From contig NC_033794.1 in assembly GCF_001876935.1 (NCBI RefSeq), positions 7,789,662 to 7,853,661 on the forward strand: DNA of 64,000 bases, in the 5' to 3' direction. Positions 36,438 to 47,700 of this stretch are shown here, one piece after another (position 1 is the first letter of the stretch; every line of letters begins with the position of its first letter). The DNA comes from Asparagus officinalis. Its lineage: Eukaryota > Streptophyta > Magnoliopsida > Asparagales > Asparagaceae. Below the pieces are notes generated by a model. The model made no database searches. It saw only the letters and a list, made by a program, of their open reading frames with translations, and had not been told where the DNA came from. The position numbers and the translations under genes are program-made.

Positions 36438-37828
36438 TTTTAGACTCCAAAAATTATTTATCAATGAGTCAATATGACAAAATATAGCCAAAAATCATGG
36501 GTTATAGCTCAAAAAATAGTGAATTTCAGACTCCACGTAATTGATTATTAATGGATCAAAAAGACTTAAAATGACCAACGATCGTGAGTTATAGCTCATA
36601 AAATTATGAATTTTAGACTCAATGTAATTAGTTTCTAATGGGTTAGAATGACTAAATAGTCAAAAATCATAAAATCATGGATTTTGGATAATTAAAAATG
36701 GCAAAAATTATGGGTAATAACTAATAACTCATGATCGTAAATTTTAGACTCTACAAAATTAATTGTTACTAGATACAAATGACTAAAATGACCAAAAGTT
36801 ATTGGTTATAATTCATGAAATTATTATTTTTGGACTCTGCGAAATTATTTGTCAATAGGTCAAAACAAATAAAAGGCCACAAATCGTGGGTTACAGCTAA
36901 TAAAATCATGAATTTTAGCATCCGTGAGATTATTTATCAATGGATCGAAACGATTGAATATGGCCATAAATCATGAGTTATAACTCATATAACTTTGAAT
37001 TTTAGACAAAGCAAAATTATATGTCAGTGGAGCAAAATAAATAAAAATAGCTAAAATTTATGGGTCATAGCTAGTGAAATGAATTTTGAACACCACCAAA
37101 TTATTTGCTAATGGGTTGATACGAGCAAAAATGCCCAAAAATTGTGCACATGGCTCACGAGATCTTGAATTTGACTTCAACAAAATTATTTGCCAATTGC
37201 TCCGAATGACTAAAAGTGGTAAGAAACTATAAGTTATAGCTTACGAAATCATAAATTTTAAAATCTACATAATTATTTGCTAATATGAAGGGATAATTAA
37301 CAATAGTTAAAAAATCATGTGTTATAATTCAAGAAATCGTGAATTCTCAGCGAAATTGTTTGCTAATAGGTCAAAAAGACTAAAAAGGAAAAAAAAAACC
37401 CATCAATTATAGCTCGTGAAATCGTGAATTTTAGACTTCATGAAATTATTTGCTAATGGGTCAGAACGACTAAATATAGCTAAAAATCATGGGTTATAAC
37501 TCACTAAATCATGAATTTTGAACTCCACCTAATTAGTTTCTAGTGGATTGAAACGATTAAAAATGGCAAAAAAATTATGAGTAATAGCTCATAAAATCGT
37601 AAATTTTGAACTATATGAAATTATTTGTCAATAGGTAGAAACAACTATAAATGTCTAAAGCTGATAAAAAATCGTTGGTTATCGCTCATGAAATCATTAT
37701 TTTGGAATCTATGAAGTTATTTCCCAACAGGTCAAAACAAATAAAAATGGCCAAAAATCGTAGGTTAGAGCTCATGAAATCGTGAAATTTTAACTCCGCG
37801 AAATTATTTGTTGATGGGTAGAAAGTGA
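36438..37828 (+). repeat. Satellite array A, block 5
   Basis: About 16 monomers, same family and orientation. Confidence 0.93.
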
Positions 37829-38402
37829 CTATTGTTTTTCATTACAGAGCTTATTACCATTGTTTTCAATGTGTATGCATATTAATATTATTGGTTGTGC
37901 AAATTAATAATTTCGATATAAAATTTTTAATATATTTTTCAGTTTGTATCAACCTTTTGTGAGTTATATATCTCTGATGATTTGTAACTTTTCATTTAAT
38001 TAGCATATTTTCCATCCGAAAAGGAGCTCAAAGCGAGAGGGACTAATGAAAGGGAACCTCAAACGAACACACTGAATATGCCTGCAATTCCGTATGCGTT
38101 TAGCTGGAGGTGATTTTGAAAGTGATTAATTACTTAGATTGTCACGGGAGGTGCCAAGCTTAACGCTGCTATGCTCATCTAATCGAAGACGTGCACGCCA
38201 TGCTGAATTCTATATGATCAATTAAAGTTTTACACGGTTAGACAAAAGACAATGGAGCTTCTAATTTTGTAGTAACTTTCGCTAGGGCACAAAGATAAGT
38301 GCTGTTCCTTGGCGGTCTGTCAAATGAAAGGAGAGCACAGTGAGATTCTATTAGATAGATGAGCTATTTTCTGTTATCTACACAAATAATAATAATAACT
38401 TT
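37829..38402. repeat. Duplicated flank segment, copy 1
   Basis: About 570 bp unlike the satellite, matching 39708-40236 plus 40821-40885. It includes CACTGAATATGCCTGCAATT and GTCACGGGAGGTGCCAAGC. It is inactive as a coding exon: the frame seen in copy 2 is interrupted here. Both copies are preceded by the same satellite junction (GAAATTATTTGTTG.TGGGTA). Confidence 0.8.
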
Positions 38403-39707
38403 GCCATGTATGAAATTATTTGACAATGGATCAGGACGATAAAAAATGGCCAAAAATCATGAGTTATATGATTATATCTCATGAAATCATAAATTTTAGA
38501 CTCTATAAAATTATTTGCTAATGGATCAAAACGAAAAAATGGCTAAAAATTATTTGTTATAGCTCATGAAATCATGAGCTTTAGTGTCTGAGAAATTAAT
38601 TTCCAATAGGCACGTACAGCTAAAAACGGCAAAAAATTATGGGTTACAGCTATAAAATCATGAGTTTTGGTGTCCACAAAATTATTTGGAAATGGACTGG
38701 AATGATAAAAAATTATCAAAAATCATGAGTTATAGCTCATGAAATCGTGTATTTGGACATTGTAAAATTATTTATTATAATGAGTCGAAACAACTAAAAA
38801 TGCCAAAAATCATGGGTTATAGCTCATGAAATTGTAAATTTTGAACTTTGTAAAATTATTTATCAATGGGCCATATGACTGAAAATTACCAAAAATTATG
38901 GGTTATAGCTCATGAAATTATAAATTTTGGTCTCAACGAAATTATTTGTCAATAGGTCGAAACAACTAATAATAGCCAAAATTTATGGATTTATAGCTCA
39001 TGATATCATGAAGTTTGAACACTGCTAAATTTTTTGTTAATAAGTCAAAATTAGTAAAAATGGCTAAAAAAATCATGTGTAATAGGACATGAAATTTTGA
39101 AGTTTTCCTTTCACGAAATTATTTCCCAGTGGGTCCGAATAACTAAAAATGGCTAAAAATCATTGATCATAGTTTATGAACTCATAAATTTTAGACTCTG
39201 TAAAATTATTTACTGATGGGTTAAAACAACTAAAATGGTAAAAAAAAGCATAGGATATAACTCATGAAATTGTGAATTTTGGATCTTTGCGAAATTATTT
39301 ACCCATAAATCGAAAATACTAAATGGCCAAATATTAGGGGTGATAGCTCTTAAAATAGTAAATTTTAGACTCTGTAAAATTATTTTTCAATAAAATCGTG
39401 AATTTTAGATTCCATGAAATTATTTGCCAATGAGACAGAATGACTAAATATAGCCAAAAATCATGGGTTATAACTCATGAAATCATGAATTTTAGATTTC
39501 ACATAATTAGATGCCAACGGATCGAAATGATTAAAAATGAGCAATTGTGAGTAATAGCTCATAAAACTATGAATGGACGACCCTCCACGAAATTATATGC
39601 TAATGGGTAGAAATGATTGAAAATAACCAAAAATCATTGGTTATAGATCATGAAATCGTGAATTAATGTTAACTCCACGAAATTATTTGTTGGTGGGTAG
39701 AAAATGA
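38403..39707 (+). repeat. Satellite array A, block 6
   Basis: About 15 monomers between the two copies of the flank segment. Confidence 0.93.
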
Positions 39708-40236
39708 CTATTGGTTCACCCATAGTTATGAGACTTTTTAATTACAGACCTTTTTACCAATGTTTTCAATGTGTATGCATATTAATATTATTGGTAGTGC
39801 AAATTAATAATTTCGGTATAAAAATTTCAATATGCTTTTTAGTTTATATCAACCTTTTGCCCTGGCTATTTCTGACAATTTTGTAACTTTTCAGTTAATT
39901 TGCAGATTTTCCATCCTAAAAGGAGCTCAGAGTGGGAGCCTGGGAGGGACTAATGAAAGGGAACCTCAAATGAACACACTGAATTTGCCTGCAATTCCTC
40001 ATGCGTTTGGTTGGAGGAAGATTTGAAAGTGATTATTTAGACTGTCACGGGAGGTGCCAAGCTTAACACTGCTATGTTCATGATCGAAGACGTGCAATGC
40101 CATGCTGAATTCTATATGATCAGTTAAAGTTTTACACAATTAAACAGAAGACAATAATCGAGCTTCTAATTTTGTCGCTAAGGCGCAAGCGTAAGTCTTA
40201 TTCCTCTGCCATCTGTCAAATGAAATGCCAGGAGAG
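39708..40236. repeat. Duplicated flank segment, copy 2 (split by solo LTR)
   Basis: Homologous to 37829-38402 and continued after the solo LTR at 40821-40885. One plus-strand frame reads KGAQSGSLGGTNEREPQMNT then LNLPAIPHAFGW after TTTGCAG, which looks like a spliced exon, but no family was recognised. It may be a captured or relic host exon. Confidence 0.7.
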
Positions 40237-40820
40237 TGTTGGGGATTTAAAATAATCAAATCAAATCCGTACCCTTCCGGATCTTGTGTTTGAGAGTTGA
40301 GCAAGAAAGAAATTCACCACAAATCAAAGATAAAAACTTGTAGGAAAGTAAACAAGAAAGAACACACCAGATTTAACGAGGTTCGGCAACGTGCCTACGT
40401 CCTCGGGAGTCAAACCACACAATTCTTTGATTACTTGAAGAAGATTACAATGCTTGCAATTGGCCTCTCTCTCTCTCTAAGATTTCTAACCTCAAAGAGC
40501 CCTCAAAACCCTCTTTTTTTCGTGCTCTTTTTCTCTCTTAAACCCTAAAGGGACGCGTTTCTATTTATAACAAAACACAGTCCCAAACAGATTAGGATTC
40601 TAAAACGAGTTTGCCACACCCTGGTGTAGCGCAGACCACACCCATGGCAGACAGGGCAGACTCTGCCACACCCTGGTGTGGCGCAGACCACACCCATGGC
40701 AGACAGGGCAGATTCTGCCACACCCTGGTGTGGTGCAGACCACACCCATGGCCTGTCTTGAATTTTCATGCGATTGTTAATTTTGATTCTAGGTTTGGGT
40801 CTTCACTTTCAAGACCAACA
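40237..40820 (-). mobile_element. Solo LTR, Ty1/copia type, minus orientation
   Basis: 584 bp with ends TGTTGG...CCAACA and exact target duplications GAGAG (40232-40236, 40821-40825). Read on the minus strand, three units of 52 bp with CCACACC.GGTGTGG dyads (40613-40750) lie in U3 about 45 bases before TTATAAATAG (40561-40570). The part GGACGTAGGCACGTTGCCGA (minus) is typical of copia LTRs. Confidence 0.85.
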
Positions 40821-40885
40821 GAGAGCACAGTGAAGTTCTGTTAGATAGATGAGCTATTTTCTGTTATCCACACACAAAAATAAAT

Positions 40886-42385
40886 AAATGAAGTCCTCAT
40901 GCATTTTGTTGACTCGTTGCCCTCATCCAATTTGCTCATGCGGCGTCTTCGCAGTTTGTTTGTTCAGCTTAATGTGGAGGATTAGGACTCCACTACCAAG
41001 AGATCAACCCATCCATGGGCATCCTCAAAAGGTTTTTTTTAAAAAAGAAAAAAAAAAGCAGAACATCTTTTCTAATGCCTTAACGAGCTTGCATGTTTGT
41101 CGTCGTCCTAGATCAAATGGCTCAAGATTTAACTTATTATTGATTGCTAGTAGTTTTGTTGGTTGCAAATTGTTCAGTTGGAGAACAACTGTCGAATAGA
41201 ATCCAGTGGGTAATTAAAAAAGCGGTGCAGATTAAACCAGCTCAGGTCTACTGATGATGATTGAAGAGCAGGATGAGGACAAATTTTACGTGTATTTTAT
41301 GCACCTTAAAACTTCTGATCGATCGAGGATTACTTAACTGTGGTTTTGATGAGCTGGGACCGATTCAATAAGACAAAAAAAAAAAAAAAATCCCATGCTA
41401 GAGTTTGTCATTTTCACTGAGAACAACCCATTTTGTCATACGCTGAGGTCCTAAAGTTGTAGTGAGGGAGAGTAATTGGTCAATTATATATTAAACCCAA
41501 ACACAAACACCGACCAAACCATCCTCACGTCTTTCAACTTTCTAATGAATATTCTTATATTTCTCTCTCTCTTATTTATGCCCATGGATTAGATTACTCA
41601 TTCCTCAGAAACCAATTAGCAAGTCAAAGCACGTACTGAATTATGAAATCATAAGCCAAATTAATATAATATGCTTTCTCAAAAAGGCTCTAATGATCTA
41701 AAGTTTTCATTGGCTTTAGCTGAAACTATGAACTTTCCATCAAATCTTTGGATTGGTTTTTCTGGTCTTTATGCTCTGGCCACTATCACACTTGACCATG
41801 TTAAATTAAATTAATTTGATAAAAGATTATAAACATCTTAACTGGGCATTGAAAATTATTGGTCTCACTTTACGGAAAAAGGTGCGTGAATGAGTAGGCA
41901 TATATATTTCTTTCTTGGTTGATATAAATGCATGAATTGGAAACGGAAGAATAAATTTCACCAAACTATCATACACTATTATGATTTTGCAGGAAAATAC
42001 TTTAAACCATTTTCATTATAGGAAACTACAACGGATTTAAAAATCGCCAGAGAACTCTCTTAACAATGATAATGACGTTGTTAAAAAGATCAATTACTCC
42101 TTCGAATGTCTGCTTGTATTTTTTATTGAAATGTTGTTGGAAACTCAATGCATTGTTGCAATAATATTGTAGACTGAAGCGCCTTTTATTCTACATGTTA
42201 CAATATAAAAATATAAACCTCAACTATTACAATAACTTTGAAGTTTTGGTATAATGATAGAGGGATTTAATTTAGATGGTATAAGAGCAATTCAAGTTTG
42301 TTTCAGCTCATAAAAAAGGGTGATTGAGGCATTCTAGTAAAAATACTAATGATTAATTACTTGAAGTGTTTGGTAAAATAACGCA
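40886..42385. other. Unassigned intergenic sequence
   Basis: AT-rich, with short A-runs near 41030-41055 and 41371-41389. No ORF, repeat or motif could be assigned on either strand. Confidence 0.5.
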
Positions 42386-42390
42386 GCGGG

Positions 42391-42433
<43 letters not shown>

Positions 42434-42458
42434 GCGTGTTCGATCCACGCTCACCGCA
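42386..42458 (+). tRNA. tRNA-Phe (anticodon GAA)
   Basis: 73 bases starting GCGGGGATAGCTCAGTTGGG, with D arm, anticodon stem-loop CAGACTGAAGATCTG (anticodon GAA), variable loop, T arm with TTCGATCC and 3' TCACCGCA. There is no intron. Internal A box (TAGCTCAGTTGG) and B box (GTTCGATCC) are intact. The sequence is the plant nuclear/cytosolic type as I remember it. Acceptor pair 5-68 is G-A, which I believe is normal for this tRNA in plants. CCA is not encoded, as expected. The gene lies alone in AT-rich DNA and should be functional. Confidence 0.97.
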
Positions 42459-42466
42459 TGTAGTAA

Positions 42467-42471
42467 TTTTT
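42467..42471 (+). terminator. Pol III terminator of tRNA-Phe
   Basis: TTTTT eight bases after the tRNA 3' end. Confidence 0.8.
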
Positions 42472-42838
42472 ATAACTTTCTAAAATGATTTTGCAATTTT
42501 CACATTATTAATATTTTGAGTTTCACTAATTCATTGATATTGCACATTTGGTAAACGCTCACTGCATTGAAATGATCTTGCAATTTTGGCCTTATGAGTT
42601 AACACTGAGCAACTTCAGCATTGTTTTCAGTTTACACCTTTTGCATATGCACCCTTTTCATTCATTGCTACTGCATTTAAAGCTTGTTTATTCACATGTT
42701 CAACCCTGGGACTTTAGGAAATTTCGACTTTATCATTATTTATTAAACTTTTAATTTCTATCTTCTTTCCTTTATATATGACTAGTTTCGAACTTAAAAA
42801 AGGGTTAAACAAAAGGTAAGTGATCTTTTTAACCCTTA

Positions 42839-43232
42839 GACTACTTACAATGGAGGTGTTGAAAAAAGAATTCAACTGTTGAATTGGTTTAATGGAGTTG
42901 TTAAAGAGGGTGTTGAATCCCATTTGGATTAATTTGTGTTGAATTAATTCAACATGTTGAATAAGGAGTGGGAGAGGACCACACACAGGAGAGAGAGAGT
43001 AGATTGAACGCATGTCTTCATGCTATTGGGTGGTGGGATTTTTGAGAAAATAAGAATATGAAATAAAAGTGGTGGGGTAGGGTGTTGAATTTTATTAAAC
43101 AAAACCATTGTAGAGTGTAAAAGTTGAGTGGGTGTTGAATTATTAGGTGGAAGAGAGAGAAGATGATGTGGAGTGTTAAAAAGTAAAAAGTAAAAAGTAG
43201 GGTGTTGAAAAACAAAACCATTGTTGATAGTC
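42839..43232. mobile_element. MITE, PIF/Harbinger (Tourist) type
   Basis: 394 bp. TIRs are GACTACTTACAATGG at left and GACTATCAACAATGG at inverted right, flanked by TTA (42836-42838, 43233-43235), the target duplication of PIF/Harbinger. The interior is rich in GTGTTGAATT and has no coding capacity. Confidence 0.85.
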
Positions 43233-43620
43233 TTATAACAAGAAAGCTTTCCTTTGTAAGGCTTTTCAAAACCTTTTTAATCTTTAATATTTTATCAAAA
43301 GGCCTCCTAACAACATTAGCCACATGTTTTCACATGGGTGGATAAATTTAGGATGGTGGATACTATTTCCACTGAAAATTGTGATTCTCACGTTTAAAGA
43401 GGTTTCCTAACAAAATCTTAAAGGTAGTTTTCTAATAATGCCTAAAGGTAAGGTGAATTTTCTCATACGTCGTAAGGAGGGTATCTGATAACCTTTCAAA
43501 GTAAAGGGTTTTTTTCTTATCTTAGCACTAAAAAATGTGAAGCAATTTCTTTTTTAGCTGATTAATAGGCTTCTGAAGTCATGCTTTAAGTTAACCGAGG
43601 CACGTGTATAATTTACTTAA

Positions 43621-43974
43621 TGGTGTGTTTGGGAGTTTACTAAGGGTAGGGAAGGAAAGGTAAACAATGGGAAGGGAAGGGAAGGGAAGAGAATTGTAAT
43701 ATGTTGTTTGGGAGTTGAGTAAGGTGAATGAAGGTGAAAGGAAGTAAATATATGTAAATTTACATAAATGACTTTATACTAATAACACATCAGGCCTTTT
43801 ATTTGTTTTGATGGGGGTAAGAATGTCATTACACCCCTTTACCCGGAACCAAGCAATTTTAACCTCCTTTCCCCTTCCTTCCTTCTCTCTACCCTCCTTA
43901 AAAAAACTCTCAAACAAGGTGAAAGCCTCATTTCTCTTCCCCTGCCCCTCTCTACCCTCCATCCAAACAGGGCA
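43621..43974. mobile_element. MITE with TGGTGTGTTTGG ends
   Basis: 354 bp. Left TGGTGTGTTTGGGAG and inverted right TGCCCTGTTTGGATGGAG are flanked by TAA (43618-43620, 43975-43977). Purine-rich left arm and pyrimidine-rich right arm can pair over much of the element. No coding capacity. A 3-bp target duplication fits PIF/Harbinger. Confidence 0.75.
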
Positions 43975-43977
43975 TAA

Positions 43978-44718
43978 GAGTTCCGTAGTGCAATCTAAAT
44001 TTCATCATCCACCTCATCATTTTCCGAGCAATCAACTCTGGTTCGATCCTTTTTGAAGGTGAAATTATACTTTCAAGACATTGTTGGTATATGACCAACT
44101 TGGTGTTTTCTATCACGGATGGAATGCAGGTATCGAGGTAAACTATTTGAGGTGAACTATTTGTCATGCTACAGAATAGTTTGGAACTAATTGAGTAGCT
44201 ATCGCATCTCATGTAAGTAGGATCGATGACGACCAATCTCATACCATATGCTATAAATGAAGAATTATAATTGCGAAGGAAAACCGAATGCTGAGCGAGT
44301 AGATAGAGCATGGAATATTTCCGGATCTAATTACACTTAATCGGACAAAATTTCATTATAACATGATAGAATCCTATTATATCAAATTTGATTTTAATTA
44401 TATTTTGATGGAATTCCTTCATCAGTTTCAATAGATCATGATGTATAACCTTGTTGTGGAAAATGCTGATGAAGATACTATGCGTCAACTTACTCTAGCA
44501 GCAGCAAGCACCAAATTTAAGCATCGCTCATATATCGGTTGGCTCAGAAATCCATCACTAGAAACAGAAAACTGTAGAAAATAGTGGTCTGAAATTATTG
44601 CTCAAGTTCTCAGATGTCTGTGTACACTAAGATCAAACCACTTGAAGCGTGAAATAGAGTAGTTTAAGCAGGTACTGGGTCTCGAGTCCCTCCATTCAGG
44701 AAACAGCAACAACGGAGT
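43978..44718. other. 3' flank of the split gene, no feature recognised
   Basis: Minus-strand transcripts of the neighbouring gene would end here. Some AATAAA-like sites are possible but none is decisive. Short open frames show no conserved content. Confidence 0.4.
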
Positions 44719-44772
44719 TCAGAAGAAGTTCTTGGACTGCAGGCTGCTGGCAAAGTTCTGGAGGGAACGGAT
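44719..44772 (-). CDS. Exon D, last coding exon (U12 acceptor side)
   Basis: Eighteen codons, IRSLQNFASSLQSKNFF then TGA. It joins exon C in phase 0 only if the AT-AC intron is removed. Confidence 0.7.
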   Translation of the reverse strand: MRSLQNFASSLQSKNFF

Positions 44773-47700
44773 GTTTTTAATCGTTAAAGAAACAAATATT
44801 ATATATCCACTTAAGTTAGCATGATTAAAAATGGACATGTATATGAAAGGATATCTTCTCATCGAACAGGGGATGGTTAAGCATCATCAGCGTGTTATTG
44901 TTTACAACAGCACGAACCAGCAACTCTCTAGCTTCTTCATGTTTCTTTCTCAGCATGTGGCACATCTGCAAAGAGTAATATAAGAAATTCAATGCCTTTA
45001 ATAGTTCATGAATACAAGCAAAAATTTCTATGTTCATAATTTTTTGGATGGATACAACAAAACAAAGCCTTATGTCAGCTTATTGGCTTGGCCTTCACTC
45101 CTTCAGCTAAATTCAGAGATGTGCTTGGTTATCGACCATCATAACAGTCTCACTCCAACTTTTTTAGTTCCTTCTAATGATTGTAATAATACCCTTAACT
45201 ATGACCATATAATGTGGATGAGACAAAACGGTAAGAATATTGAAAAGATTTGGTAGTCAGTTCATACTCAGTAGTCAGTTCCTGTAACTTAGAGTGGACA
45301 GAAATCATGCATGAAAATAGCACACTGCAATTTCATAATACCATATGCATTATTGGGTTCCTGACATCCCAACAGGTTCAGATCGAACCAAATGGATTCA
45401 GAGATCAAACTAATGGAAGAATCATGAAACAGAATAACCAACAATCATGATAATCGAGAAGCTGGTTTAATGTCAATTCCAAACATACAGGGTACGTAGA
45501 GGTATGATAGTTAAACTTTCAATATTTTTATGCACAGCTTTAATTCAATAGTGACCTTTTCTCTTCACAAGATGCTTTCTCAGTCATGGAACATGCATGG
45601 TATCCAATAGCTTTATCATGTTGTCGACTATCCAATGTGGCAAAGAAATTTTAATCGAACTGTCCAGGACAAAATAGGTTGATGCTCTTGTATTGATTCT
45701 GTATGATTAGGTTTACTATCATTTCACGTTGTTGAATTCCTTTTGATTATTTATCAAGGGTCATCTGTTCCATGGGCTGTTCCAAATGCAGTTCATAAGA
45801 GGATAATAATTGCCTTCATGCCTATTCCTTCCAATTCCTCCCTCTCTCTCTGCGTCTGGGTGTTTTTTATCATGAATAAATCCTATCTCACACACACCTT
45901 TTAGTATTCTGAACTGTTCTTACTTTTGGCAACCACTTTGCATAGCCTAAGCCCCTTAGGCAGATAGTTGGTTTAGTTTTTACATTATTATCAGTCTAAA
46001 TTAACTAAGTATTTTCCCATCAGTGTCACCATGAAACCCTGAGACTCTGCCAGGAACCGTATAGCATACACTATTATTTTGTACATATTTCTTTAATCCG
46101 ACATTACCTGGGAAGCTAAACCACATCCTTTTGTACCAGTATATAAACCCTCGATATAATGAGAATATTCATTTCCACCCAATGACAGGTAATTATACGT
46201 AGATTTTCGTGGCTCACAACCTCCAATTTTTGTCTTTTTTGTCCGCTTCGATCTAGTGACAACGAAACATGTGTACTTTTAAAGTTGGTGATTTTCATGG
46301 ACTATAAACCTCTTTCACTTTTTTACTATTACTTTTTTTGACAATTTTTTTCCATTTCGACCCAATAGTAATTAAGTTTTTTTCTTCAAAACTCACGATT
46401 TTCATGGATTACAACCTACGATTTCTCCTAATTTTTGTTTGTTTCAACCTAATAAAAATAACTTGATGTGCTTCAAAATACACATTTTTCATGGGCTATA
46501 AACCCATGGTTTTTGTCCATTTTGACACAATAAAGATAAATTATATGAACTTCAAAATTTGTGATTTTCATGGCTTGTAACCCAAGATTTTTATCCATTT
46601 TGATCCCATGACAACTAATTATGCATACTTCAAATTGGTGATTTTCATGGGTTATAAACTTATAATACATGATTTTATCCATTTTTATCTGTTTCAACCC
46701 TATGTCAATTAATTAGATGTATGTTAAAACTCACGATTTTCAAGAGTTGTAACCTACAATTTCTATCCATTTTCGCTTGTTAGTCCTAATGAAAATTATT
46801 TGGCAATTAAGTTTCTCATGGGCTATAACCGTTGTTTCTTTTAAATTTCGCACATTTCGACCTAATGACAATTAAGTTACTTCCTTCTAACTCAAAATTT
46901 TCATGGACTATAACTACCAGTTTTTGTCCACTTTTATTTGGCTTAGCACTACACAAATTATCCAAGATACTTCAAATTTTGTAACTTTTATGGGCTGTAA
47001 GAACGAAAAGTTTCAAATTTTCTCCAATTTCACCTAATGGCAATTAGGTTTTATTTTCAAAACTTATAATTTTCATAGCCTATAACCAACAATTTCTTTT
47101 TCTTTTTCTTTTTTTTTTGTTTTGACCTCTGAAAATTATTTGTCATAACTTAGCATTTCTATTAATTTTCATTTGTTTCCACCTAATGGAAGTGATATGG
47201 CGTTCTTCAAACTTCGCAATTTTCATGGCCTACAACCGACGATTTTCAAAAAAATATCCATTTTGACCTAATGATAATTAATTTTTTTTCAAAACTCACG
47301 GCTTTCATGGCCTATAACCCACAATTTCTGTCCATTTTTGTTTGTTTGAACCTAATGGAAATTATTTGATATACTTCACAATACACAATTTAATTTCCAT
47401 GAGTTATAACTTATAATACATGATTTTTGTCTATTTCGTCTGTTTTGACTCACTGTATACTTTAAATTTTGTACTTCATAGTTTATAACTCATGATTTTT
47501 GTCCATTTTTGCCTCTTTGGACCCAATTACAACTAATTATACATATTTAAAAATTAGTGATTTTCATGGATTATAACCAAAAGCTTTTATCCATTGTAGT
47601 CTATTTCAACCAAATTGCAATTAATTATGCATACTTTAAAGTTCACGATTTTCTGTGACCTACAATGTTTATCCATTTTCTTCTGTCTCGACCCAATGAA

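Noticed and set aside
40611..40844. 77-codon frame over the CCACACC repeats
   Set aside because: Lies in a solo LTR and follows the 52-bp tandem units. No sign of a protein.
42386..42458. Organellar origin of the tRNA-Phe
   Set aside because: The sequence is the nuclear/cytosolic plant form and is followed by a pol III T-run, with no flanking plastid or mitochondrial genes.
43952..44311. 119-codon minus-strand frame downstream of the split gene
   Set aside because: Half of it lies in the MITE arm, and no conserved motif or splice context is seen.
44825..45037. Reading exon C as a 70-residue stand-alone protein ending after FDEKISFHIHVHF
   Set aside because: The stretch before MCHML is intronic with a clear TTTGCAG acceptor, and the tail is the U12 intron read through.
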